Counted from the stretch's first letter, positions 33,512 to 42,406 are shown. The stretch: 64,000 bases of DNA from Pyrinomonadaceae bacterium (GCA_021228405.1 JAJQRF010000009.1:1-64000), one strand, 5' to 3'. The notes: generated from the letters alone by a model not told the origin. Made by a program: numbers and translations.

Positions 33512-34927
33512 ATGAAAAAAATCGTCCTGTTAGTTTTGTTATTTGTGACGAGCGCGTTGGCGCAAAACGATAAAAACGTCACGGCGTTTACGAACGTCAA
33601 TGTGATACCGATGGACAAAGAGCGCGTTTTGCAGAATCAAACCGTTTTGATAAAAAACGGAATGATCGCCGAGATCGGAAACAAGGTAAAAATTCCGAAA
33701 AATGCGCAAATCATCGACGGAAAAGGAAAATATCTGATTCCCGGACTCGTCGATATGCACGTTCATCTTTTTTCCGACGGCGACGAATATCCCGATTCGA
33801 TTGCCGAAGACGAATTAAAAGTGATGATCGCCAACGGCGTGACGACGATTCGTTTGATGATCGGAACGCCCGAACAGCTTGTTTTGCGGGCGCGAGCGGC
33901 GAAAGGCGAGATAATTGCGCCGACCGTTTACGCCGCCAGTCCGCACCTGACGGGAAAGGAGCAGGGCAACGATTTTGTCGTGAAAACCGAAGAAGAAGCG
34001 CGTGAAGCCGTCCGCAAATCGAAAGCGGCGGGTTACGATTTTATCAAGATCACGACTTTTATCGACGCAAAAGTTTACGAGGCGGCGGTGGACGAAGCGG
34101 CAAAGCAGAAGATTCGCGTCGTCGGTCACGCCGATTCGCGTTTTGTCGGGGTCGAGCGGGCGTTGAAGGCAAAACAGCAGATCGAACATCTCGACGGCTA
34201 TATGGAAATGCTTTTAGCCGATAACGCGCCGATGAAAGGTTCGATTTCAGACCTCTACGTTTACAATCCGAAAAACTGGGAAAGCCTCGATTTTATTGAC
34301 GAAAACAAGATCGCGGATGTGGCGGTGCGGACGGTTGCGGCGAATCCTTTTGTCGATCCGACCCAGCATTTTATGAAAAATACCTTCGGTTTGCCGCGCA
34401 CGGAAGAATCGATCCGCGCCCAGCCGGATTTCAAATTTTACCCGAAACAGGTTCAGGATTTTTACATCGGCTATCTGAAAAGAACGAAGATCAACGAAGT
34501 TCCGCTCGAAAAGCGGGCGCGTTGGGTCGGCATCCGAAATAAGCTCATCAAAGCGATCTACGATGCGGGCGGAAAAATTATGACCGGCTCGGACACGCCC
34601 GAATTTCTGTGGCTTTACGGTTTCACGATGCACCGCGAAATGAAGGCTTTGCAGGAAGCCGGACTTTCAAATTTCGCAGTTCTGGAAGCGGCGACGAAAA
34701 ATCCGTCGGCTTTTCTCGGAAATCCGAAGCAGACGGGAACGATCGAAAAAGGAAAACGCGCCGATTTGGTTTTATTGGACGCAAATCCGCTCGAAAATAT
34801 TTCCAACACGGAAAAACGCGCGGGCGTGATGCTGAACGGGAAATATTTTACACAGACGGAAATGAACCGCTGGCTTGACGAGATCGCGCCGAAGCTTGCA
34901 AATTCATATATCGGGAAAAAACAATGA
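33512..34927 (+). CDS. exported amidohydrolase (imidazolonepropionase-like)
   Basis: Protein of 471 aa with a signal peptide (1-17). Amidohydrolase TIM-barrel with the metal motif VDMHVHLF (His about 84 and 86), then RVVGHADSRF, EHLDGY and the late Asp motif MTGSDTPEF. The C-terminal strand region has KGKRADLVLLDANPL. Family members hydrolyse amide or C-N bonds, often in cyclic dipeptides or hydantoins; the natural substrate is unknown. Overlaps the start of the next gene by 4 bp (ATGA), so the operon 33512-37070 is translationally coupled. Confidence 0.9.
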   Translation: MKKIVLLVLLFVTSALAQNDKNVTAFTNVNVIPMDKERVLQNQTVLIKNGMIAEIGNKVKIPKNAQIIDGKGKYLIPGLVDMHVHLFSDGDEYPDSIAEDELKVMIANGVTTIRLMIGTPEQLVLRARAAKGEIIAPTVYAASPHLTGKEQGNDFVVKTEEEAREAVRKSKAAGYDFIKITTFIDAKVYEAAVDEAAKQKIRVVGHADSRFVGVERALKAKQQIEHLDGYMEMLLADNAPMKGSISDLYVYNPKNWESLDFIDENKIADVAVRTVAANPFVDPTQHFMKNTFGLPRTEESIRAQPDFKFYPKQVQDFYIGYLKRTKINEVPLEKRARWVGIRNKLIKAIYDAGGKIMTGSDTPEFLWLYGFTMHREMKALQEAGLSNFAVLEAATKNPSAFLGNPKQTGTIEKGKRADLVLLDANPLENISNTEKRAGVMLNGKYFTQTEMNRWLDEIAPKLANSYIGKKQ

Positions 34928-35856
34928 AAATAATAATCTACGCAATAATAATGACGATCTTTTCCGCAAATTTATTCGCTCAAAACGCCGATGTAAAAAC
35001 GGCTTCCGAAGTTCCCGACAAACTTTTTGCCGCGATGAAGGCGAAAAGTTTTGCGGACATTCGCGACGTTTTTACGCCCGAAGGTCAGCTTGTCGCCATC
35101 GACAAACCGCGCGACGGAAAAGGGATTTCCAAAACGAGAGTTTTCACGGCGGAGAGTTTTGCGAAACAGATTTCCGAAGCGAAAAGCGCGGACTTTATCG
35201 AGAAAATGCCTAACAAGGACGTGAAGATAGCGGGTGATCTGGCGATGGTTTCGGGGCGTTACACGTTTTATGCCGGCGATAAATTTTCGCATTGCGGGCT
35301 GAATACTTTTAACCTCGTGCGGACGGAAACGGGTTGGAAAATCGCTAACGCGGCTTCGACGCTCGAATTTCAATGCGAACGCGATCTGAAAGCGGTCGAG
35401 ATTCCCGTCATCGAAGCCGACCCGCAAGATGTTTCGACCATCGACGGCATTATGAAAGCGTTTTACGAAACCATTTCGGGCGGCAAAGGCGTTGCGCGGC
35501 AATGGTCGCGCGACAAAACGCTTTACATTCCCGACGTACGTTTCGTGGCGATGCGCGAAGACAACGGGAAGATCGGCGCGAACGTAATGAATCACGCGCA
35601 ATATGTGAACGGCTCGAATGAATTTCTCGTGACGGAAGGCTTTACCGAGCGCGAAATCAATCGAACCGTGAGAAAATTCGGCAATCTGGCGCACGTTTTT
35701 TCCGTTTACGAATATGAAACGACGGACAAAAAATCGAAAGGTCGCGGAATCAACAGCGTCGAACTGTTTTTTGACGGCAAACGCTGGTGGATTTCCGCCG
35801 TGACCTGGGACGAAGAGCGCGAAAACAACAAGATCACGAAGGAATTTTTGAAATGA
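34924..35856 (+). CDS. exported double NTF2-like domain protein
   Basis: Protein of 310 aa with a signal peptide (about 1-19) and two NTF2-like domains (about 25-150 and 170-305). The first is a paralogue of the protein encoded at 31114: KFSHCGLNTFNLVRTETGWK and a second Cys in LEFQCERD match its conserved cysteines. No catalytic residues are evident. Coupled to both neighbours by ATGA overlaps, so it is made together with the amidohydrolase and the beta-lactamase-like enzyme and may be a partner or chaperone of one of them. Confidence 0.82.
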   Translation: MKIIIYAIIMTIFSANLFAQNADVKTASEVPDKLFAAMKAKSFADIRDVFTPEGQLVAIDKPRDGKGISKTRVFTAESFAKQISEAKSADFIEKMPNKDVKIAGDLAMVSGRYTFYAGDKFSHCGLNTFNLVRTETGWKIANAASTLEFQCERDLKAVEIPVIEADPQDVSTIDGIMKAFYETISGGKGVARQWSRDKTLYIPDVRFVAMREDNGKIGANVMNHAQYVNGSNEFLVTEGFTEREINRTVRKFGNLAHVFSVYEYETTDKKSKGRGINSVELFFDGKRWWISAVTWDEERENNKITKEFLK

Positions 35857-37070
35857 AAACTATGAAACTTCGATCATTTACGCTTTCAGCGATCATTATT
35901 TTTACGTTTGCCGTAAACTCAGCGGCGCAGACGGCGGTTAAAACGAACGTTTCCGCGCTCAAAGAGAAACTGCAAACACAGCTTGAGGATTGGCACAAAA
36001 GCGGAAAATTTGCGGGCGCGACGCTCGGCGTTTGTCAGGCGGACGGAAAATGCTTCGGCTTGGCGGTCGGCGCGTCGGATTTGCAGACGAAAAAGCCGAT
36101 GAATCCGCACGATCTGATGCTCGCGGGTAGTGTCGGCAAGACTTTTGCGGCGGCGGTGGCGATGCAGTTGGTCAGCGAAAAAAAGATAAATCTCGACGAC
36201 AAGATCGAGAAATATCTCGGCAGGGAAAGGTGGTTTGCACGTCTGCCGAACGCGAAGGAGATCACGGTTCGCCAATTGATGAATCACACGAGCGGCTTGG
36301 TTCGTTACGAATTCAAGGAACAATTTACAAAGGATTTGACCGCAAATCCCGACAAAGTCTGGAAACCCGCCGAACTTCTCGCGTATCTTTTCGACGAAAA
36401 AGCACCGTTTGAAGCGGGCAAAAGTTGGGATTATTCGGACACGAACTACATCGTGCTCGGAATGATAATCGAAAAAGTTACGGGCAGAAAATTTTACGAC
36501 GAAGCGGAAAAACGCATCTTGAAACCGCTCAAATTCAAAAAGACCTTTCCGCAGGACCGGCGCGAACTGAAAGGCTTGATTCAGGGCTACGCGGGCGCGA
36601 ACAATCCGTTCGGCGGAACGGATGAAATGATTAAGGACGGCAAGTTCAACATCAATCCGCAATTTGAATGGACGGGCGGCGGAATGGTTTCAAACGCCGA
36701 AGATTTGGCGCGTTGGGCAAAACTGATGTATGAAGGCAAGGCTTTCGACGCGTCGCTTTTGCCGCAGATGCTCGACGGCGTTCCGGCAAAGCTCGGACGC
36801 GATGCGAAATACGGTCTGGGCGTGATAATCCGTCCGACGAACGCGGGTTTGACCTACGGGCACAGCGGATTTTTCCCGGGCTATATGACCGATATGATGT
36901 ATTTTCCCGCCGAAAAAATCTCGGTCGCGGTGCAGGTCAATTCGAGCGTTCCGCAGAATTTGGGTAAGCCTTTGAGCCGTGTGTTGGTTGAATCGGCGGC
37001 AACGATAATGGGCAAAGAACTTTCGCCGATGCCGAATTCGCCGACGGCAACACCGAAGCAAAGCAAGTAA
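35853..37070 (+). CDS. exported serine beta-lactamase family hydrolase
   Basis: Protein of about 405 aa; start at 35853 overlaps the preceding stop by 4 bp. Signal peptide 1-25. Class C beta-lactamase/esterase fold with SxxK in AGSVGKTF (Ser93, Lys96), the YxN-type motif in YSDTNYIVLG and the third motif HSG in YGHSGFFPG. Members include D-aminopeptidases, esterases and beta-lactamases; location in a peptide/amide hydrolase operon suggests peptide or D-amino-acid amide hydrolysis, but resistance cannot be excluded. Confidence 0.9.
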   Translation: MKTMKLRSFTLSAIIIFTFAVNSAAQTAVKTNVSALKEKLQTQLEDWHKSGKFAGATLGVCQADGKCFGLAVGASDLQTKKPMNPHDLMLAGSVGKTFAAAVAMQLVSEKKINLDDKIEKYLGRERWFARLPNAKEITVRQLMNHTSGLVRYEFKEQFTKDLTANPDKVWKPAELLAYLFDEKAPFEAGKSWDYSDTNYIVLGMIIEKVTGRKFYDEAEKRILKPLKFKKTFPQDRRELKGLIQGYAGANNPFGGTDEMIKDGKFNINPQFEWTGGGMVSNAEDLARWAKLMYEGKAFDASLLPQMLDGVPAKLGRDAKYGLGVIIRPTNAGLTYGHSGFFPGYMTDMMYFPAEKISVAVQVNSSVPQNLGKPLSRVLVESAATIMGKELSPMPNSPTATPKQSK

Positions 37071-37159
37071 TGAAAGCCGACGACGCGGTAAAAGCGGGAA
37101 TTATGTCGGCGGAGGTTTTCCCGTTTCAAACGGTTTTGCTTAAGGAACTGCAAAAGTGA
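37070..37159 (+). CDS. possible 29-residue coupled ORF or gene remnant
   Basis: An ATG overlaps the stop of the beta-lactamase-like gene (TAATG) and opens a short frame of 29 codons with codon use like a real gene, starting MKADDAVKAGIMSAEVFPFQ. It ends 20 bp before array 3. It may be a genuine small protein or the tail of a deleted gene. Confidence 0.35.
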   Translation: MKADDAVKAGIMSAEVFPFQTVLLKELQK

Positions 37160-37629
37160 AAGAGCGGGAAAAATAATTTGGTCAGATGCTTCCGTCGGCG
37201 GTCAGATGCTCTCGTTCGATGGTCAGATTCATATTATTTTGGTCAGATGCTTTCGTCCGTTGGTCAGACGGTTTCGATGTTTGGTCAGATGCTTCCGTGG
37301 TTGGTCAGACAGACTCTTTTATTGGTCAGATACATTCGTTTGCCGGTCAGACGTTCACGAAAACGGTAAGATGCTTCCGAAATTGGTAAGATGCTCACGA
37401 AGTTGGTAAGATGCTTCCGACGCTGGTAAGATGCTTCCGACGCTGGTAAGATGCTTCCGACGCTGGTAAGATGCTCCCGTCCGTTGGTAAGACGGTCACT
37501 TCACTCGGTAAGATGCTTTCGTCGGACGGTAAGACATTAAATCGTCAGGCAAATGCCGAATATTTGATTGGTTAATTCAAAAATCTGCGCTAGAATCTAA
37601 AAAATTTCAATTCCCGGAAAAAATATAAT
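37160..37629. other. 470-bp intergenic region occupied mostly by array 3
   Basis: Between co-directional genes. The array runs 37180-37549; the remaining about 80 bp before the M20 gene is AT-rich and probably holds its promoter. Confidence 0.7.
37180..37549. repeat. array 3: eighteen tandem 20-21 bp units
   Basis: Units start at 37180, 37200, 37221, 37241, 37262, 37283, 37303, 37324, 37345, 37365, 37385, 37405, 37425, 37445, 37465, 37486, 37507 and 37528. Typical unit: GGTCAGATGCTTCCGTCGGC. The first nine units begin GGTCAGA and the last nine GGTAAGA. Units 12-14 are identical (GGTAAGATGCTTCCGACGCT). The last 5-7 bases of each unit vary most, and lengths alternate between 20 and 21 bp. Confidence 0.95.
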
Positions 37630-38919
37630 ATGAAAAAACTGATTGCTTTAATATTCGTGTCTTTGCTGTCGGCAAATGCCGTTTTTGCGGTCGATATGAG
37701 TAAAGAGATCAATGCGGCGACCGAAAAGATAATGCCGCAGGTGGTCGAATGGCGCAGACATCTGCACCAAAATCCCGAACTTTCCAACCGTGAATTCAAA
37801 ACCGCCAAATACGTCGAAGACTATCTGCGCAAACTCGGAATCGAAGTAAAGACGGGCGTTGCCAAAACGGGCGTGATCGGCATCTTGAAGGGAAATCAGC
37901 CCGGACCGACGATCGGGCTTCGCGCCGATATGGACGCTCTGCCCGTGACGGAAAGAAACAGTTTGGCGTTCGCTTCAAAGGAAAAAGCCGAATATAACGG
38001 GCAAACGGTCGGCGTGATGCACGCTTGCGGACACGATACGCACGTCGCGATGCTGTTGGGCGCGGCAACCGTCCTTTCGGGAATGAAGGACAAGATCAAG
38101 GGAACGGTCGTTTTCATTTTTCAGCCTGCCGAGGAAGGCGCGCCGGCGGGCGAAGAAGGCGGCGCGAAACTGATGGTCAAGGAAGGCGTGATGGACAACC
38201 CGAAAATCGATGCGATCTTCGGCATTCACATCAACGCGCAAACCGAGATCGGCAAGATAAAATACAAATCCGGCTCGATGATGGCGGCGGCGGATTGGTT
38301 TACGATCAAGGTCAAAGGCAAGCAGACGCACGGTTCGCAACCCTGGCTCGGCATCGATCCCGTCGCGGTTTCAACGCAGATCATCAACGGTTTGCAGTTG
38401 ATCGTTTCGCGCCAATCCGAACTTACCAAAGCTCCCGTCGTTATCAGCGTCGGCAAGATCAATGCGGGCGTGCGCGAAAATATCATCCCCGAAGAATTGA
38501 CGATGGCGGGCACGATCCGCACGCTCGATTCGCAGATGCAAAAGGACGTTCACGCAAAAATAAAACTGACGGCGGAAAAGATCGCCGAAAGTATGGGCGC
38601 GACCGTCGAAGTTACCTTCGACACGAAAACTCTCGTCACCTACAACACGCCCGAACTCGTCAGACAAATGCTTCCGAGCCTCGAAAAAGCGGCGGGAACC
38701 GAAAACGTTTCCGAAATGGAGTGGACGACCGGCGCAGAAGATTTTTCATACTTCGGCGAAAAAGCCCCTTCGTTTTTCTTCTACGTCGGCGGAATGCCGA
38801 AGGGCAAAGACCCGAAGGAAACCGCCGCGCATCACACGCCCGATTTCTTCATTGACGACTCGCGCCTCGATGTCGGCGTGAAGAGTTTTTGTAATCTGGT
38901 TTTCGATTACGCGAAATAA
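37630..38919 (+). CDS. exported M20 family amidohydrolase/peptidase
   Basis: Protein of 429 aa with a signal peptide (1-20). M20D amidohydrolase with metal ligands in HACGHDTH, PAEEGAPAGEEGG and the dimerisation domain (about 220-330). RADMDALPV is also present. Family members remove acyl groups from N-acyl amino acids or split aminoacylated compounds; most are cytoplasmic, so the signal peptide is of note. Last gene of the hydrolase island, separated from the others by array 3. Followed by a strong bidirectional terminator. Confidence 0.9.
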   Translation: MKKLIALIFVSLLSANAVFAVDMSKEINAATEKIMPQVVEWRRHLHQNPELSNREFKTAKYVEDYLRKLGIEVKTGVAKTGVIGILKGNQPGPTIGLRADMDALPVTERNSLAFASKEKAEYNGQTVGVMHACGHDTHVAMLLGAATVLSGMKDKIKGTVVFIFQPAEEGAPAGEEGGAKLMVKEGVMDNPKIDAIFGIHINAQTEIGKIKYKSGSMMAAADWFTIKVKGKQTHGSQPWLGIDPVAVSTQIINGLQLIVSRQSELTKAPVVISVGKINAGVRENIIPEELTMAGTIRTLDSQMQKDVHAKIKLTAEKIAESMGATVEVTFDTKTLVTYNTPELVRQMLPSLEKAAGTENVSEMEWTTGAEDFSYFGEKAPSFFFYVGGMPKGKDPKETAAHHTPDFFIDDSRLDVGVKSFCNLVFDYAK

Positions 38920-38927
38920 GCGAATAA

Positions 38928-38963
38928 AAAAGGCGAAGTTCAAATTTGAACTTCGCCTTTTCT
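38928..38963. terminator. bidirectional terminator between the M20 gene and dps
   Basis: Nearly perfect palindrome AAAAGGCGAAGTTCAAA / TTTGAACTTCGCCTTTT with almost no loop and T-runs on both strands. Confidence 0.9.
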
Positions 38964-38980
38964 CCATTAAATTTTTATGT

Positions 38981-39463
38981 TTATGCTTGCAGATGCGCTT
39001 CGACAAACCATAAGAGTTTATCGATCGAACGCGAAACTCCCGTAAACAGATCAGCCGTATCCGCATCGCCGAGTTCGTCGGTTTCGTCGATATTTTTACG
39101 GACTTTCTTACCGAAATCAGCCAACGCCGTCGAAAGCGCGTCAACGTGCGCCGCGCCGTCCGTGATTTCGAGCGGATATTCGCTCAAAGTCGAATTCTGC
39201 GCCGCAACACGAACCGTGCCGAGCGCAGTTCCGCCCAGAATCGTCACGCGCTCCGCAATGTCGTCGACGTGCGTTTCGAGTTCGGTCGAAACTTGATCGA
39301 AAAGCTCGTGCAAGGCAATGAAATTCATCCCTTTAACATTCCAGTGCGCCTGTTTTGCCTGTGATTTCAGATCAACCGCATCTGCTAACCGGGCATTCAA
39401 AATCCCGATAATCTTCTCACGTTTATTTTTCGCCAGATCAATTTTTGTATTATGTAGTTCCAT
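38981..39463 (-). CDS. dps: Dps-type DNA-protecting mini-ferritin
   Basis: Dps-like protein of about 160 aa, forming a dodecamer that oxidises and stores iron and protects DNA under starvation or peroxide stress. Ferroxidase residues: His in KQAHWNVKG (about 40), His in LHELFDQ (about 51) and Asp/Glu in THVDDIAERV. ATG 39463 is preferred over a GTG 9 bp earlier because AAGGTG then serves as ribosome binding site. Confidence 0.92.
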   Translation of the reverse strand: MELHNTKIDLAKNKREKIIGILNARLADAVDLKSQAKQAHWNVKGMNFIALHELFDQVSTELETHVDDIAERVTILGGTALGTVRVAAQNSTLSEYPLEITDGAAHVDALSTALADFGKKVRKNIDETDELGDADTADLFTGVSRSIDKLLWFVEAHLQA

Positions 39464-39583
39464 ATCTTTCACCTTAATTTAGAATTATTCTAATTCTAAA
39501 ACTCTCTAAAGTCAAGCCGCAGAAAATAAAAATTCCAACCTTTTACAAATCTGAGGCATATACTTAAGATATAGGTTTTTATT

Positions 39584-40513
39584 ATGTTTTTACAAAATGC
39601 GAATATTTCAAAAAGAATTTTGGAAGATTCCAACAAAATTAAGGATTTGACCTGGGGGTCGCTGAACGACATTCTTGCCACGATTGTCGAGCGTCTGCCG
39701 TATATTCTGGCAGGTTTCGTGGTTCTCATTTTATTCTGGCTATTGTCGAAAGTAATCAAGAAAATATTCTGGACGGCTTCGGGAAAAACGAGATTAGACA
39801 GCCGGTTACGGATTTTATTCAGTCGTTTGATCGTGGTTTTTATGGTCGTGATGGGAATTTTCACGGCTTTGACGATCATCATTCCGGGCTTTACTTTCGG
39901 TAGTTTAATAACGGGTTTGGGTTTTACGACCTTTGTGATCGGTTTTGCGACGAAGGATATTTTAAATAATTTGCTTTCGGGCGTTCTGATCTTATGGCAG
40001 CAACCGTTTCGCATCGGCGATTACATTTTTGTCGGCAATAATCAGGGAAAAGTCGAATATATCGGGGTTCGCGCGACAAAATTGAGAAAGGACGACGGCG
40101 AGGCGGTTTTGATTCCGAACGGCGATATGTATTCGAGCGCGTTGACGATTCGCAGTGCGGGTGCGGAACGCCGGATGCTCTTAAAGATCAGCATCGATTA
40201 CAATGCTGAAATCCCTAAGGCAAAGGAAATTATCAGTTCGGTAATGCGGAAATCCGAAGGCGTTGTCGCCGAACCCAAACCGAAAGTCGTCGTGACCGAT
40301 CTGACGGGCGACGGCGTAAATCTCTCGATATATTTCTGGATAAATACCGATAAAAACAGTCCGCAGGCTGTTTTTGATGAAGTTGCGACGGAAGTTAAAA
40401 CGGCATTATGCGATGCCGGGATCGAAATGTTTCCGCCGAGTTCGGTAATAGTTCAAAACGCCGACAATCAAACAGAAAAAGCAGAAGAAAAATCGGCTAA
40501 TTGGAGTAATTGA
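39584..40513 (+). CDS. MscS-type mechanosensitive ion channel
   Basis: Protein of 309 aa of the small-conductance mechanosensitive channel family. Three membrane helices (about 28-52, 81-105 and 108-135), with the pore-lining helix rich in Gly/Ala (GSLITGLGFTTFVIGFATKDI). The MscS beta domain follows (about 140-210; PFRIGDYIFVGNNQGKVEYI) and the C-terminal alpha/beta domain. Opens under membrane tension to release solutes. Terminator at 40525. Confidence 0.93.
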   Translation: MFLQNANISKRILEDSNKIKDLTWGSLNDILATIVERLPYILAGFVVLILFWLLSKVIKKIFWTASGKTRLDSRLRILFSRLIVVFMVVMGIFTALTIIIPGFTFGSLITGLGFTTFVIGFATKDILNNLLSGVLILWQQPFRIGDYIFVGNNQGKVEYIGVRATKLRKDDGEAVLIPNGDMYSSALTIRSAGAERRMLLKISIDYNAEIPKAKEIISSVMRKSEGVVAEPKPKVVVTDLTGDGVNLSIYFWINTDKNSPQAVFDEVATEVKTALCDAGIEMFPPSSVIVQNADNQTEKAEEKSANWSN

Positions 40514-40524
40514 CCAAAAAGCAA

Positions 40525-40571
40525 AAAAAGGAAAAGAGTTGCGGATATTGATCGCAACTCTTTTCCTTTTT
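40525..40571. terminator. terminator between mscS and the pilin-like gene
   Basis: 19-bp stem AAAAAGGAAAAGAGTTGCG / CGCAACTCTTTTCCTTTTT; serves both convergent genes. Confidence 0.9.
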
Positions 40572-40582
40572 GTCTGATTTGT

Positions 40583-41293
40583 TTATTGTTCGATTCTTTG
40601 CTGTTTTATCGTGCTGTCCGTTTGTCCGATTCTTGCCGTTCCCGCACCGCGGAAAAGCGGTGTGAAAACCCATTTGGAATGATTTTCGATTCCGTAATAA
40701 GCAACGAAAGATTTAGCTTTGCTTTGACTGACCACGCCGATGAACGGCGTATTGTCGGTCGTAAAAGATTCTTCGTCGGTTTCATCCGCCGAAGCCGTTT
40801 TATCTTCTTCGCTTCCCGTGTCGATGTTGGTAATTAAAACGCCGACCTGATTGCCGATGTTTTGCGGCAGGTTGTCGGATGAAGGAAGCATTCCGTTGTT
40901 GTATGTCTGAACACGCTTGGCGAAATTTCTCACTTTATTGATCGGCACAAGCTGCCATTTTCCGTCTTCACTAAGCGGATCGACCGCCGCCGACTCACGT
41001 AAAATCTGACGTTTTTTCGTGCCTTGCGGCAATCCTTCGAGCAGATCGTCGATTGAATTGGGAAGTTTTGCACCTTGATAAAATGTCACATATTGGCGAA
41101 TCGCTTCAGCCACTTCTTCACCGCGGCGAATCGCTTCAAGTTCTTTTTCGCGCTGAACTTCCTGATAAACGCTCGGCGCGGCGGCAAGAAGTGCGACGGC
41201 GAAAAGCGACATTACTGCCATCAGCGCGATCAAAGACATCCCGCATTCTGATTGCCGGGTAGAATTTTTTCTGGGCTTCACGGAAAAAAACAT
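40583..41293 (-). CDS. type II secretion/type IV pilus pseudopilin-like protein
   Basis: Protein of 236 aa with a prepilin-like N-terminus: charged leader ending in Gly, then MSLIALMAVMSLFAVALLAA, in which Glu+5 of a normal pilin is missing (SLIAL). The helix continues into REKELEAIRRGEEVAEAIRQ, then the globular domain resembles GspG (PNSIDDLLEGLP, WQLVP). It is the last gene of a minus-strand pilN-pilO-pilP-like operon. Lack of Glu+5 fits a minor pseudopilin that does not build a long pilus. Confidence 0.75.
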   Translation of the reverse strand: MFFSVKPRKNSTRQSECGMSLIALMAVMSLFAVALLAAAPSVYQEVQREKELEAIRRGEEVAEAIRQYVTFYQGAKLPNSIDDLLEGLPQGTKKRQILRESAAVDPLSEDGKWQLVPINKVRNFAKRVQTYNNGMLPSSDNLPQNIGNQVGVLITNIDTGSEEDKTASADETDEESFTTDNTPFIGVVSQSKAKSFVAYYGIENHSKWVFTPLFRGAGTARIGQTDSTIKQQRIEQ

Positions 41294-41295
41294 CT

Positions 41296-42393
41296 TTAAT
41301 TATCTCCATCTTCATCGTCCACGTCGTCCTTGCTCGTATCCTGGCGCGGCTGATTCGGCGGAATGTAACGCGGAATATTATCGGGAATTCCCGGAATACT
41401 CTGCCCGGGCGGAATCGTCGGGTTATACGTGCTTCCGTCCTGCGGAAAGCCCTGATTATTCGGAACGCCCGGTCTGCTCGTTCCGGTTCCGGCAGTTTGC
41501 CCCGGCGAAGGACGGTAAAGCGGGAGTTTATGTTTGAAACCAAGACTGACATCTTCAAAAACGGTTTCGTTTGCTGAAATGCTGATTAGGCGGAAACGTG
41601 CGCCGACAACATCGTTCAGACGTGCGCTGATCGGCGGTGAATTAGGTTTACTCGCCTCGGCAAAATAAGCCGTGTCATTGTTATAACGTTTGCGCGCGAT
41701 CATTCCGATATATTGGAACGGCGGTTTCGGCGGAGCCTGAACATTGAGCATAATCGGAAGCGAATAAAGTTTTCCGTCGGGCGATTGCACGATGATTTGA
41801 CGCGGACCTTCGCCGGAAATAAGGTTCGACGGGATGTCTGCAAAAACTTTTTGCGGACTTACGAAAGTCGTCGGCAACTCGCTACCGTTGAAGATGATGC
41901 GTGCGTCGGGCGTAAATTTGTCGCCGTTTACTTCCAGTCGAAATGTTTTTCCGCCCGCATAAACGCTTTGCGGCGTTACAAATCCAACCAGATAAGGCGG
42001 TGTTGGTGTCGGCGGCGGTGTTATGGGCGGCGGCGGCACGAAAATCGGTGTCGGTGTCGGCGAATAAGGTGTCGGCGGCGGCGGTTCGTAAAACGCGAAA
42101 ATATTTCTTCCCGCATCGGGCGCGGTCGAAAATCCGCCGTTGTATGAAATCGGCGTGTTGACGTATTCGAGAAACATCTCTTCCTGCGTCGGAAGTTTCA
42201 GATTATCGCCGTTTGCGCCAGGTGACACGGATGGTTTCGGGGTCGGCGTGGATTTCACGGCAACCGTCGGTTTTTTGCTGAAAATGCTTCCTCCGAATGC
42301 CATCCAGAGCGCAAAAAGTGCCATCACTCCGAGCACCATTGCGGCGATGAGTTTGTTTCTTTCGGTTGGAGTTTTGCCTTCAAAAAGTTTCAT
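41296..42393 (-). CDS. PilP-position membrane protein with IPT/TIG-like domain
   Basis: Protein of 365 aa in the place where pilP is expected. One membrane helix (about 16-36), then a long Pro/Thr-rich linker (100-140) and an IPT/TIG-like domain (about 142-218; VTPQSVYAGGKTFRLEVNG). A PilP-like beta domain follows (about 225-300; YIGMIARKRYNNDTAYF, LNDVVGARFRLISISANETV). The C-terminus is again Pro/Gly-rich and acidic. Compared with PilP (about 170 aa) it is twice as long and has an extra domain. It should sit in the periplasm and link the inner-membrane pilus complex to the secretin. Confidence 0.65.
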   Translation of the reverse strand: MKLFEGKTPTERNKLIAAMVLGVMALFALWMAFGGSIFSKKPTVAVKSTPTPKPSVSPGANGDNLKLPTQEEMFLEYVNTPISYNGGFSTAPDAGRNIFAFYEPPPPTPYSPTPTPIFVPPPPITPPPTPTPPYLVGFVTPQSVYAGGKTFRLEVNGDKFTPDARIIFNGSELPTTFVSPQKVFADIPSNLISGEGPRQIIVQSPDGKLYSLPIMLNVQAPPKPPFQYIGMIARKRYNNDTAYFAEASKPNSPPISARLNDVVGARFRLISISANETVFEDVSLGFKHKLPLYRPSPGQTAGTGTSRPGVPNNQGFPQDGSTYNPTIPPGQSIPGIPDNIPRYIPPNQPRQDTSKDDVDDEDGDN

Positions 42394-42406
42394 TTACTTC
42401 TAAAAA

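Noticed and set aside
35787-35852. N-terminal extension of the beta-lactamase-like protein
   Set aside because: It lies inside the upstream gene and would hide the signal peptide; the ATGA overlap at 35853 is the likely start.
37178-37409. Three short plus-strand frames through array 3
   Set aside because: All three frames are open by the repeat, with no start signals; non-coding array is the simpler view.
37180-37549. CRISPR array
   Set aside because: Units are 20-21 bp without unique spacers of about 30 bp, and no cas genes are present.
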